Translations under genes and position numbers: made by a program
The notes under the pieces: model-generated
Database searches by the model: none
Seen by the model: only the letters and a program-made list of their open reading frames with translations
Told to the model about the DNA's origin: nothing
DNA from: CAZBZG01 sp964496245
GTDB lineage: Bacteria > Planctomycetota > SZUA-567
Length of the DNA stretch: 13,770 bases
Assembly: GCA_964496245.1 (NCBI GenBank)
Contig: CAZBZG010000111.1
Location: 1 to 13,770, forward strand
Direction of reading: 5' to 3'
Shown here: positions 1 through 7,939 of the stretch, piece by piece
How the letters are laid out: every line of letters begins with the position of its first letter
Numbering within the stretch: position 1 is the first letter of the stretch

Positions 1-1893
1 CGGGTACGTCTTCTGATACTCCCACGGCTCCGGGCCGGCCGCAAAGTCGCAGCTCCGATACCCCACTTCGGTCAGCACCAGCGGCACCCCCACCCGTGCG
101 CGAAGGTCCTTGAGATGCGCGATCCACGGCGCCCAACCGGCCCGCAGTTCGGCGAGCGAGGGGTCGCGCGCATCACTGATCGGTGCGTACCAGTCAATGC
201 CCAGCACATCCAGGCTCTTGATGAAGCTCGGCGCAGTCGGCCCTTCGAGATTGTCCCAGTTGGCGGCATAACAGAGGAGCACGCCGGGTGCAGCCCGGCG
301 CACTTTCGCGATGAGTTGCTCCCACCGCTCTTGATAGGCCTCCCCGACCACCCCGGCGAGTTCGGTGCCGATCACCAGCATGTCCACGTCTCCGAGGTCG
401 CGGCACAGGAGAGCGTAGTGGAGGATGAAGTCCTCATACTCGGAAAACCACGCGTCGGCCGCCCCGTCGGTGGGCAGCTCGATCTCGCCGCGCCACACAT
501 CAGGATCGGTCAGGCGGCGTTTGCGGATATCCACGTGGGGCTTGACCACGATCACCATGTCTTCATTCGTGCGCTTGGCATGGCGGACCGTCCGTTCGAT
601 CTCTTCATCGGTCAGCGTCTTGCCGGGAAAGGCGCGGATGCGATAGCGCCCAGCGGCCAGCTCTGCTTCAGTCGTGTATTCCGTGCTCACGATGCTGATC
701 GCGTTGGTCGTCTGTGCCAGCTCGGAGATCGGATCGGTGGTGATGTCGAGGGGAAACACGCGGCGTTCGCTCACGTCGAAGCGCGTGGTCACGTCTGGCG
801 TAACCACCTCGACATCGTGCTCGGCACGCACGACCCGGTCGAAGAGCTCGCCTTGCCATTTGCGCAGCCCGGCGTGAAAGGGATTGGCGCGCGCAAGGGA
901 CCGGCCCGTTTTATTCGAGCAAGCATCTACCGGGATCACGAGGATGTCGTCCACAAAGATCCTTCCGATCAGCTTCCGTTTGCCCACAGGCGTGGCAAGA
1001 CCGATCTTGACCCCCAAAAGCGCCGTGTGCTTTGCGTCGAACCCGGCCTCGCAAAAGCCGTAGCGCGCCCGGTCCAGCAACGGCTCGGTCACCGGCGCTA
1101 CGGGAAGGCGCATGCTCACGACCGACCACCTCCCCTCATGCACATCGCCGAGAGCCGCTTGGGACAACCAATGCCGTGCCTGGTGGGCCGGCAGCACGTT
1201 GTGCCACGAGCCATACCAGCTGAAGAACTGCTCCTCCCCGTCGCCATCGAGGCAGACGCTCTTGGCAAACGGCTGCACACCATTGAACCCGCGCTGCTGA
1301 CCGCCGGACGCGCCCTCCGGCAGCCAGACCAGAAACGCGACAAGAGCGCCGCGCAGGTCCACCCCCAGCGGATGGCCGTCGGGGGACTTGGCCACTTTGA
1401 GCGTGGGTCCGGTGTACGCGCTCGGCGCCCACCGCAGATCCATGAAGACCTCGCCGGAAGCGACCTCCCCTTCCAGGTGCACGTGGCATTCCAGGCTGCC
1501 GGCACCGCGATGCGGCTTTGCGTTGGAGATGCGGACAAACGTTACGCCGCGCGAATCCGGCCAGTCCTCGCGCCTGGAGGCCCAGGAGATTGGCGTACTG
1601 TGAGTCGTCCAACTCGCCAGGTTGTAGCCCCACAGAAAGGTATTCGGCAGCGTAGGGGCCGTCTGGCGCATCCCCTCTTGCGCAGCCGGCAGATCGTTCA
1701 GGCGTCGGGTCGCCTCCTGCGGCACCCGAAAGCCGCCGGCTTGGAGCGTTTCCCGATCCGGCAGCGCGGTCCGATCCTGCGCACGCGCAGCATCCGCAGC
1801 AGGCGCCACGCAGCTCGCAGGCAGCCAGCAGACCAAGAGCGCCAGCAAGGCTCCAATCACGTGGGACGTTTGGATCTTCCGTGATCTGTTCAT
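1..1893 (-). CDS. Exported GH113-type glycoside hydrolase with N-terminal carbohydrate-binding-like domain (3' end outside window)
   Basis: The protein has 631 codons inside the window and is cut off at position 1, so its C-terminus is missing. The ATG at 1893 is preceded by a strong Shine-Dalgarno site (AAAGGAGA, then CATC). Residues 1-35 form an export signal with a hydrophobic core (LLALLVCW) and a possible but non-canonical lipobox (LPASC), so either signal peptidase is possible. Residues about 60-325 read as a beta-rich jelly roll ending in IFVDDILV, typical of carbohydrate-binding domains. From about 355 on, GH113 (beta-mannanase-like TIM barrel) motifs appear in order: VKPHVD with a following WRGEI, DMLVIGTEL with Glu511 as probable acid/base, CYAANWDN, DVLGIDWYAP, and VLTEVGYRS with Glu609 as probable nucleophile. 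Family knowledge gives beta-1,4-mannan hydrolysis for GH113, but many distant relatives have no tested substrate. The gene lies 121 bp after an ExbB/ExbD-like pair on the same strand. Confidence 0.85.
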   Translation of the reverse strand, partial: MNRSRKIQTSHVIGALLALLVCWLPASCVAPAADAARAQDRTALPDRETLQAGGFRVPQEATRRLNDLPAAQEGMRQTAPTLPNTFLWGYNLASWTTHSTPISWASRREDWPDSRGVTFVRISNAKPHRGAGSLECHVHLEGEVASGEVFMDLRWAPSAYTGPTLKVAKSPDGHPLGVDLRGALVAFLVWLPEGASGGQQRGFNGVQPFAKSVCLDGDGEEQFFSWYGSWHNVLPAHQARHWLSQAALGDVHEGRWSVVSMRLPVAPVTEPLLDRARYGFCEAGFDAKHTALLGVKIGLATPVGKRKLIGRIFVDDILVIPVDACSNKTGRSLARANPFHAGLRKWQGELFDRVVRAEHDVEVVTPDVTTRFDVSERRVFPLDITTDPISELAQTTNAISIVSTEYTTEAELAAGRYRIRAFPGKTLTDEEIERTVRHAKRTNEDMVIVVKPHVDIRKRRLTDPDVWRGEIELPTDGAADAWFSEYEDFILHYALLCRDLGDVDMLVIGTELAGVVGEAYQERWEQLIAKVRRAAPGVLLCYAANWDNLEGPTAPSFIKSLDVLGIDWYAPISDARDPSLAELRAGWAPWIAHLKDLRARVGVPLVLTEVGYRSCDFAAGPEPWEYQKTYP

Positions 1894-2014
1894 GATGCTC
1901 TCCTTTGATCCAGGACCATCGCCGGCACACACGTGCCTCTACTCCTCTAGGCCGACGCTCGGTGTCGGGGAGGCGACACGCTCCGTCGACAGCGAGCCCC
2001 GCAGGCGAGCGTTC

Positions 2015-4361
2015 TCAATCCGCGGCCCCGTCCAGCAGGTCGTCTGCCCACTGGATCCGCACAGCGCCCTTGGTGCGCCTGGCTGCCGTTTTCCCGGCCT
2101 CCCGCGCGATCCAGAGCCCCCGGTAGTCGACTCCGCCTTGGACCAGCACGAGCACGCCCAGCTTGAGCGGCCGGTTATTCGCCCGGCGCAGATGCGCCTG
2201 CAGCCACGGCCGCAGGAGCAGCGCCAACCGCGCACGATTGCCGGAGGTGGCGTCCGGCGCGAGAGGGACTGTGACCGTCTCAAACGCCCGCCCCTCGCAA
2301 TAGCGGAAGAGTCGCAAATCCACGTGGCCGTTGGGCCCTCCGCGCAGCTCGATCCGCGCATGCGCGCGCCCCGTAGAGCGGCCCACGCCTGTCCCGCCCC
2401 CGGAGCCGCCGCCGCGGCCGGCCCCACGTCCCGCAGCGCGTTCTGCGGCCTTCTCAGGCGACGGCAATGCCCCACGCGCTTCAGCATCCTCCTGCATCCG
2501 GTCCTTGAGCGCCCGCAGGACGAGAAGCTCGCAATGCGCCTTGGCCTTATCCCAGAGATCGGTGTAGGCATGTGCCGCTGGCGCTTCATCCGGCGGCCAG
2601 AGTCGGGGGCGGATCTTCTGCCAGCGCTTCCCCGTGGCCGCCACCAGTCTCGCGATCAGAGCCTCGCGACTGATTCTGCCCCCTCCGCCGATCCAATCGG
2701 GCAGAGCGCGCGCCGCTTCCTCAGCCGCCTTGAGTTGCCGGGCGAGACTGCGGCACGCGTGCCCCCGCAGGATCTCGTGAGCGCGCGCTCGAACGGCTTC
2801 CCGCGTTTCCACGAGAAGGGGCGCGTCCCGCAGCACGCGTCCCGCGGTGAAGATCTCCGGCCGCTCGAACAGGCGCGGGATCTTGTAGTGCGGATTACCT
2901 CGGGCCTCGACCACGAGCGCCTCCGGAGGCACGTACGTGCGCGACGCCAACGGACCGAAGACCTGCGCGAGCTGGTTCTCAGCTACCGTGCTGCGCGCCT
3001 TCTCGAGCGCGGGCTCAAGGGCCTTGCGCAGGGCCGCGTCCAGGGCTGGTTGCTGGGCCTCTTCCCGCGCGATGGTCTCCAGCGCCCGTGTGAACGCGGC
3101 GCGCGCATCAGGCGGGGCCTTGGCCGCATGCGCGGCGATCAAGGACCCGATGTAGCGCGTGCGGTATCGCTCCGCAAAGACGGCGACGCTCTCACGCGCG
3201 CGGATGTGCTGCGCGGGCGCGCGCTGGATGGCCGCGACCACATCCTGCACCCGCACCGCCAGCCGGACCTCGCTGCCGGTGCGGATAAATCGCTGGCGCA
3301 CCAGGACCCGCGCGCGCGCGCGCACCGCCTTGACCACGTGCGCACCGACTGCGCACACAGCACCGGCCCGGCCGTCTGCCCGGCTCCGGCGCTCGCAGAC
3401 CCGTTCGAGCGCCTCCTGGATCTGGGCCTGGATGGGGGCCTGCTCGACCGCACTCCCCTCCTCAAAGGCGTCGCCCTCGCCTAGCATGGCCCGCACATCC
3501 GCCACCCGCGCGTCGAGCCGGGCTTGCACCACCTCGACCCGGAGATAGCGCCGGTTCTCTTCGAGCAGGCGATCCGCCCGGTGATCTGCGAGCACCTGGC
3601 CAATGATCGCCGCGCGTACGCGGGCGAACTCGTCCGGCCCGGCCTGTGCCAGCCGCTCGGCCTGGGCCACCGTGGGGGCGCGGACGGTCAGGGTTGACCG
3701 CTCCGTCATCACCATGGCGACCCGCAACCTGCTGTACGCGGAGGCGAAGCGGCGGCCCAGTGCACGGGCGATGGCGCGTTCGGCCTTGGGCTGAAAGCGC
3801 TTCATCAGAGACGTGCGGAATGCCGGGCTGAAATACGACACCCCGTCTGCCGCGCGCTCTGCCCGGTCCCGATCCAGGGTCGCGAGCACGCTGGCGACGG
3901 TCTGCTGCCACCCGGTCATGAGGCGCTTCTGGACGAGCTGCGCCACCAGGCGTTGCCGCCGTGCGGCTGGCATAGCGACTCGCCTTGACCAGCCGCTCTT
4001 CGATCGCGCCGTTGCCGTCGAGCATGCGGGCGGCCGGGTCGTCCAGGTCCAGAAGCGCAAGGTCGAGGCGGGTGGCCATCTGCAAGCGAGCCTGGTGCAC
4101 CGCTGTCTGGCATTGCTGCTCCCACAGGGTGAGCAGCTGCTTGCCCGTATCGGTCTCGAGGAACGCCTCCACGGCCGCGCGGTTTTTGACTTCTGCGCGC
4201 TGGGTCTCCTCCGACCGAATGGCAGCGATCAGCAGGAAGACCGCCACGAGCACGAGCGAGAGGTCCACGAACGCCACCGAGAACCCCTGCCGCCCGCCTT
4301 GCTTCGGCCTAGGCACGCGCACGGGCGAGCCGGCCGACCTTGCCGTTGTTGTTGGACGCAT
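2015..4361 (-). CDS. Oversized MotB/TolR/ExbD-like protein, apparent +1 frameshift near 3950-3985
   Basis: The start at 4361 (ATG) follows a good Shine-Dalgarno site (AAGGAG, 7-nt spacer) inside the end of the preceding channel gene. The N-terminus has a basic cytoplasmic tail, then one membrane segment (about residues 28-48, FSVAFVDLSLVLVAVFLLI). Asp33 in that segment is placed like the ion-binding Asp of MotB/ExbD. After about residue 130 the reading frame must skip one base: upstream coding continues in one frame (through VKASRYASRTAA) and downstream in another (ARRQRLVAQLVQKRLMTGWQ), reaching the TGA at 2015. Joined, it is about 780 residues, against 130-300 for common ExbD/TolR/MotB proteins. 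The middle is Ala/Arg/Glu-rich and helical, followed by a Gly-rich linker. The last 100 residues (HVDLRLF, then LKLGVLVLVQGGVDY) loosely recall the ExbD C-terminal fold. No OmpA-like peptidoglycan motif is seen. Assignment by first helix and neighbour is fairly good; the rest is unknown. The frameshift may be real, programmed or a sequencing error. Confidence 0.7.
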
Positions 4362-5229
4362 CAGTCATCTCCTTGTCCGTTGCGGCAGGCGCGTCCGCAA
4401 ACCCGATGAGCGCGCCAGCCAGGCTTCTTGCGACTGCCTGCGACCGGCCTGCCTGATCCCGTTCGCGCTCGTCCATGTGGACGAGCACGCGGTCGAGGCT
4501 CGTCATGCAGCGCTCCACGTGATCGGCCTGGTGCTCGTACCGGGCGAGCATCCGGCTGGACGAGGATGCGATCGCCGAGACGTATCCGAGCACCTCGCCC
4601 TGGCGCCGGGCCACAAGGGGCCATTCGCCCAGGTGCTCCCGCGCCCCTGCCACGGTCTCCACCAGGCGGCTGATCTCGCGCGCGAGCTCGGCTTCCGCCG
4701 CCTGGGGACCGGCCTCCCCCAGCGCTGCCCACGGCCCGAACAGCTGTGCATGCAGCCGGGCGAATCCAGCCCGCAGGGCCGGCAGGATGATGGCGGCAGC
4801 CATCAACCCCACAAGGGTGCTGCTCAATGCCGTCCGCAGCGTGATCAAAACGTCCGGCACGCTCAGCCCGGCGACGCCTACGCGGGCCAGGCCGACGATC
4901 GTGCCGGCCAGCCCGAGGTCCACGCACAACGGCCCCATGCGCGCCCAGAAGGTGTCCCCGGCCGGTACCCCCTCGAGGCTGCCGGCCTGGTGGGCAGCGC
5001 GGAACACAAGGATCCCGCGCAGCGTCACTACCGAAAGCAGCAGGGGGATGAACGTGGTGATCGTGCTCACGTCCCGGCCCACGATATGCGCCAGAGCCGG
5101 TACGCTGCCGAAACCCAAGGCCCAGGCGGCGTTCGCCACCCACACGAAACCGCATAAGGCGCTGAGCGTCGCGGCAAGCAGCAGCGCACGGTCGAGCTGG
5201 TTCTCCATCGGATTTGCAGCGCGGTTCAT
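4309..5229 (-). CDS. MotA/TolQ/ExbB-type proton channel family protein
   Basis: A 306-residue integral membrane protein. The ATG at 5229 has a near-perfect Shine-Dalgarno site (AAGGAGG, 7-nt spacer), which rules out longer starts that would run into the upstream repeats. Four hydrophobic segments lie at about residues 14-38, 57-76, 99-118 and 133-152. The last two (LGLAGTIVGLARVG and TALSSTLVGLMAAAIIL) match the small-residue-rich pore helices of the MotA/TolQ/ExbB family, which conduct H+ or Na+ to drive a periplasmic partner. Residues 155-306 are probably cytoplasmic and helical, a longer C-terminal tail than in ExbB. The next gene begins 53 bp before this one ends and carries the matching one-helix Asp-containing partner, so the two probably form one complex. 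No flagellar or TonB gene is nearby, so the driven process is not flagellar rotation on present evidence. Which ion is used cannot be told. Confidence 0.85.
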   Translation of the reverse strand: MNRAANPMENQLDRALLLAATLSALCGFVWVANAAWALGFGSVPALAHIVGRDVSTITTFIPLLLSVVTLRGILVFRAAHQAGSLEGVPAGDTFWARMGPLCVDLGLAGTIVGLARVGVAGLSVPDVLITLRTALSSTLVGLMAAAIILPALRAGFARLHAQLFGPWAALGEAGPQAAEAELAREISRLVETVAGAREHLGEWPLVARRQGEVLGYVSAIASSSSRMLARYEHQADHVERCMTSLDRVLVHMDERERDQAGRSQAVARSLAGALIGFADAPAATDKEMTDASNNNGKVGRLARARA

Positions 5230-5367
5230 GACAATCCCTCCTTTTTCAACGAGACGTCCAGGCACACATGCCTTGCACCTCCGTGGATTCAAGGGCGACA
5301 TCTGCAGTCGGATTGCCGACACGGCTTGTCGAAGATTGCAATCTACGTGATCACAGGGGCATAGGCG

Positions 5368-5453
5368 ACCGCATGCCCACCCAAGGGTGGGCATGGCACC
5401 CGGGCACGAGTGTGGGCGGGATCGTTGGTGATGGGAGGAATCGCAGCGGGTAG
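5368..5453 (+). repeat. Direct repeat unit A of REP/BIME-like cluster
   Basis: This 86-bp unit starts with ACCG followed by a perfect hairpin at 5372-5395 (arms CATGCCCACCC and GGGTGGGCATG, 2-nt loop). It matches unit B at 5511-5603. The first 50 bp differ at one base; the rest differs mainly by a 6-bp duplication (GTGGGC) and a few substitutions. This is direct observation. Calling it REP/BIME-like rests on the palindrome and the alternating orientation. Confidence 0.85.
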
Positions 5454-5461
5454 CAGGGTGC

Positions 5462-5497
5462 AGGGTGCCATGCCCACCTGCAAGGTGGGCATGCCGC
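5462..5497 (-). repeat. Inverted middle copy of the hairpin repeat
   Basis: A perfect 11-bp hairpin (CATGCCCACCT, loop GCA, AGGTGGGCATG) lies at 5469-5493. Its left flank AGGGTGC is the reverse complement of the right flank (GCACCC) of units A and B, so this copy is in the opposite orientation, making a forward-reverse-forward arrangement like a BIME. Confidence 0.75.
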
Positions 5498-5510
5498 CTC
5501 CCGGATGCGG

Positions 5511-5603
5511 ACCGCATGCCCACCCAAGGGTGGGCATGGCACCCGGGCGCGAGTGTGGGCGTGGGCGTGATCGTTCGTGATGGGAGGGAATCGCGGGGGG
5601 TAG
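5511..5603 (+). repeat. Direct repeat unit B of REP/BIME-like cluster
   Basis: This 93-bp unit carries the hairpin at 5515-5538 with arms identical to unit A. It differs from unit A mainly by an extra GTGGGC after GAGTGTGGGC, which suggests replication slippage after the duplication. Confidence 0.85.
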
Positions 5604-5725
5604 CGCAGCGTTTCTACGCCCGGAGACCTACAACCCCCGCGTCCGATAAATGCCGGGGCGGGCGTTCGGGTTTGCTGCAACCAGCGCTACGGACTGTAGC
5701 AATAATGAAGGCGGTGTCGGGTCTG

Positions 5726-7162
5726 TCACTCCCGGATGAACACGGGCGTGCCGATGAGCGCAAAGGCGTAGAGCTCCTCCACGTCCTCGTTGCGGAGGCG
5801 GACGCACCCGTTCGACGCCCGACCCGGGATGCTCTCGGGCTTGGTGGTGCCGTGGATCCCGAGGCCGGTCGTATCGCCCCCCTCGAGAGCCATCCAGCGC
5901 GTGCCCAGGATGTTGTCCGGGTCGCCGTACGCGTAGAGCTTGCCGTCCGCGGGGTTCCGCCAGGCAGGCTTGGTGTCCTTGCGCGTGATGGTGTAGGTCC
6001 CGGCGGGTGTCTTGTTGGCAGGCCCGACGCAGCACTGGTAGCGCTTGACCCACTTGCCGTCCAGGTACCAGGTAAGCGTGAGCTCGCTCTTGTCGATCAC
6101 GATGCTGCAGTCCGCCTTGAGGATCTTGAGCTTCCGGCCCTTGCGCAGCCGGTCCGGGTGGATGTTGTTGATGCGCGCGATCGAGTCGAAGTGGACCTGA
6201 TGCTTGCGCGCGATGGTATAGAGCATATCGCCTCCGCGGACGTTGTAGAAGACCGCGTTGGAAGTGGGCGCGGGGCTGAACACCAGCCGCTCGTTCAGGC
6301 GGGCGAGGTGCTGCAGCGTGCGTGCGCGCGTGGCATCGTCCGTGATGAACGGCGCCCCGTCCGTGCCGAGGGCCGCGCTGTAGAGGTCGCGCACGCCTTC
6401 CCACTCGTCGTAGTCGGGTTGCTTGCCGCACGCCCGGGCATAGCGCGTGTCCGCGAGCGCGAGCGCAGCCATGCGCCCCCCCGGCGTGTCCGGGAACGTG
6501 CGGAAGGCCCGGTCCCAGTTGCCCACCGCATCTGGTTCGCGCTTCTGCAGACGCGCGATCAGCCCGAGTCGGTAGTACCCGTCTGCAATGAAACGATCGG
6601 GCGGATCGGATTGCTCCACAAATGCGGCGAGCCGGGTGCGCGCGGCATCCAGGTCCCGCTCCCGGATCAACCCGTCGATCTGTCGCAACGTACGGGTAGC
6701 GGCCAGCGCAGCGGGCGTCGTATCGTCCACCACGCCCGCCCCAGCCCCGCGCACGTGATTCTTCCCCTCGGGCGCGTCCTTGCCCGCAGCCAGGGCCGCG
6801 GTCTCCGCGGCAAGGGGCGCGTGCGCGTCCGCGCTTGCGTGCGCGCCTTGCGACCCGCGCGGTTGCGATTGCGGAGCCAGGGGCTCCGCGTCCTCCGCCC
6901 CCGGCGGCGAAGCCGGCAGCAGCATTCCGGTCGCGCCTTCGGCTCCTTCAGGCCCGGGGGCGAGATGCGCCCCCAGCCCGTCGGTCAGGCTCTGGAGGCC
7001 CGCTCGTGCTCCAGGATGCAGGTAGAGGCCGACCCCGCCCGCGAGCGCGAGCGCGGCAACCACCAGCAGCACGGGCCGTCCCTTCCGGCGGCTGCGGGGT
7101 CGCGGCGACCGCGCAGGCGAGGCCTCGGGGTCCAGCACGAATCGTACCACATCGGAATTCAT
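5726..7162 (-). CDS. Membrane-anchored LysM-containing L,D-transpeptidase (YkuD/ErfK family)
   Basis: A 478-residue protein. The ATG at 7162 is preceded by ACAGGAGA with an 8-nt gap, 15 bp after the stop of the upstream gene, so the two are co-transcribed. Residues 1-29 are Arg-rich and cytoplasmic, and one membrane anchor spans about 30-48. A Pro/Ala-rich spacer follows to about 150, then a helical TPR-like region (about 155-290). A LysM domain (about 304-348, VFYNVRGGDMLYTIARKH onward) binds glycan. The YkuD domain (about 353-478) has the catalytic motif with His437, Ser450, Gly452, Cys453 and Arg455 (SNGCVRL). This fold forms 3-3 peptidoglycan cross-links or attaches proteins to peptidoglycan, acting in the periplasm through the Cys453 thioester. 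Length and architecture are unusual only in the long spacer and TPR-like segment. Function of the domain is well supported; whether it cross-links or attaches proteins is not. Confidence 0.93.
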   Translation of the reverse strand: MNSDVVRFVLDPEASPARSPRPRSRRKGRPVLLVVAALALAGGVGLYLHPGARAGLQSLTDGLGAHLAPGPEGAEGATGMLLPASPPGAEDAEPLAPQSQPRGSQGAHASADAHAPLAAETAALAAGKDAPEGKNHVRGAGAGVVDDTTPAALAATRTLRQIDGLIRERDLDAARTRLAAFVEQSDPPDRFIADGYYRLGLIARLQKREPDAVGNWDRAFRTFPDTPGGRMAALALADTRYARACGKQPDYDEWEGVRDLYSAALGTDGAPFITDDATRARTLQHLARLNERLVFSPAPTSNAVFYNVRGGDMLYTIARKHQVHFDSIARINNIHPDRLRKGRKLKILKADCSIVIDKSELTLTWYLDGKWVKRYQCCVGPANKTPAGTYTITRKDTKPAWRNPADGKLYAYGDPDNILGTRWMALEGGDTTGLGIHGTTKPESIPGRASNGCVRLRNEDVEELYAFALIGTPVFIRE

Positions 7163-7177
7163 GATCCGGTCTCCTGT

Positions 7178-7846
7178 CTACGGCTCCTGGATACCCACCG
7201 GATCCACAGGGCTATCGGCAGGCACGAACAGGATCTGGTCGAAGTAGACGTCGTCCTCGCGGTTCAAAATCGTGAGCGTGTACGTCTTGCCCGCTTCCAG
7301 GGCCAGCGTTACCCGCTCGTTCTCCACGTCGCGAAAGCTCTGCCACAGCCAGCGGCCGTACGTGCTGCCGGTCAGGGCGCCGGGCCGCGAACCGTTCACA
7401 CTGATATCGATCGAATTCCCGCAGTCATCCACCCAGAACACCCGCACCCAGAGCGCGTAGGACGCGCCTTCAGCCACCTCGAATGTGTAGCGGGCAAACC
7501 CTGGATGTCTCGCTTCCTCATGTCCCTTGTCGTACGTGCCCTCTACTTGCCCGTTGCGGTACTTCTCATTCCACTTTTCTGGCCCGATGTACACGCATTT
7601 TCCGTTCGACGCCGTGGCTGCGGGGCCGCTGTCCCCGCTTCGCACCACCGCAGGTGGCGCAATGACCTTTGCAGCTTCTGCCTCGAGCAGGATCCGCGGT
7701 CCAGGATCCGCGGCCACGAACGTAAAGCCCGGCTCCCCAGTATTTTGGGGCTCTTTACCCGAGGGCGAGCCGCTTACCTTCTGCAGGAGCAGCCATCCCA
7801 CGCCAGCCACCAACACTACGATCACAACCCCGTAGATGGTCCGCAA
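7178..7846 (-). CDS. Membrane-anchored carbohydrate-binding-module-like protein
   Basis: I place the start at TTG 7846 (222 residues). It has GGGAGAGGG just upstream and opens straight into a membrane anchor (RTIYGVVIVVLVAGVGWLLL, starting at residue 2). An in-frame ATG at 7912 would add 22 residues, but it lies inside a promoter-like -10 box and has no ribosome site. After the anchor comes a short Ser/Gly/Pro linker, then a beta-sandwich-like domain. It opens with ILLEAEAAKV and contains SYALWVRVFWVDDCGNSIDI, RWLWQSF and ILNREDDVYFDQILFVP. These are hallmarks of CBM35/CBM6-like domains that bind polysaccharide, often with Ca2+. No catalytic domain is present. The gene precedes the L,D-transpeptidase by 15 bp, so a role in positioning envelope enzymes on glycan is plausible but inferred. 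Confidence 0.8.
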   Translation of the reverse strand: MRTIYGVVIVVLVAGVGWLLLQKVSGSPSGKEPQNTGEPGFTFVAADPGPRILLEAEAAKVIAPPAVVRSGDSGPAATASNGKCVYIGPEKWNEKYRNGQVEGTYDKGHEEARHPGFARYTFEVAEGASYALWVRVFWVDDCGNSIDISVNGSRPGALTGSTYGRWLWQSFRDVENERVTLALEAGKTYTLTILNREDDVYFDQILFVPADSPVDPVGIQEP

Positions 7847-7848
7847 TG

Positions 7849-7857
7849 CCCTCTCCC
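7849..7857 (-). promoter_or_regulatory. Ribosome binding site favouring the TTG start at 7846
   Basis: Reading the minus strand, GGGAGAGGG is followed by CA and TTG; the GGGAG core is 6 nt before the TTG. Other genes here (starts 1893, 4361, 5229, 7162, 8927) also have strong Shine-Dalgarno sites, which supports using this one. Confidence 0.5.
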
Positions 7858-7910
7858 GTCCCGTACAGCCCTGCGCGTGCCAGCGGCCCGCTGCCGCATT
7901 CCTCTCTCCC

Positions 7911-7939
7911 ATTGTATCCAGGCCCGACTCCAACGACAA
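7911..7939 (-). promoter_or_regulatory. Sigma70-like promoter for the CBM-like protein / L,D-transpeptidase operon
   Basis: On the minus strand, a -35 box TTGTCG (7939-7934), a 17-bp spacer and a -10 box TACAAT (7916-7911) give transcription from about 7904. The ATG at 7912 overlaps the -10 box and would not be in the transcript. Confidence 0.55.

Larger units (their letters stand above)
5230..5725. other. Gene-free region with hairpin repeats between two minus-strand genes
   Basis: These 496 bp hold no credible gene. The part nearest the channel gene (5230-5345) is its untranslated leader; it has a pair of overlapping short hairpins at 5307-5331 and the palindromes GATTGCAATC and GTGATCAC at 5334-5354. 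The central part (5368-5603) is a cluster of three perfect hairpins in two direct repeat units. The last 120 bp (5604-5725) follow the L,D-transpeptidase stop; no convincing terminator with a U-run was found there. No clear sigma70 promoter for the channel gene was recognised. Confidence 0.7.

Noticed and set aside
115..1884. Plus-strand open frame opposite the glycosidase
   Set aside because: The minus strand shows GH113 motifs, a signal sequence and a Shine-Dalgarno site; the plus frame is its shadow.
2015..5229. Zorya anti-phage system (ZorA/ZorB) or flagellar MotAB
   Set aside because: The channel pair resembles these in its membrane helices, but there is no OmpA-type domain and no ZorC/ZorD, ZorE or flagellar gene nearby.
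5368..5603. CRISPR array
   Set aside because: There are only two direct units plus one inverted copy, with hairpins inside the units and no regular spacers.
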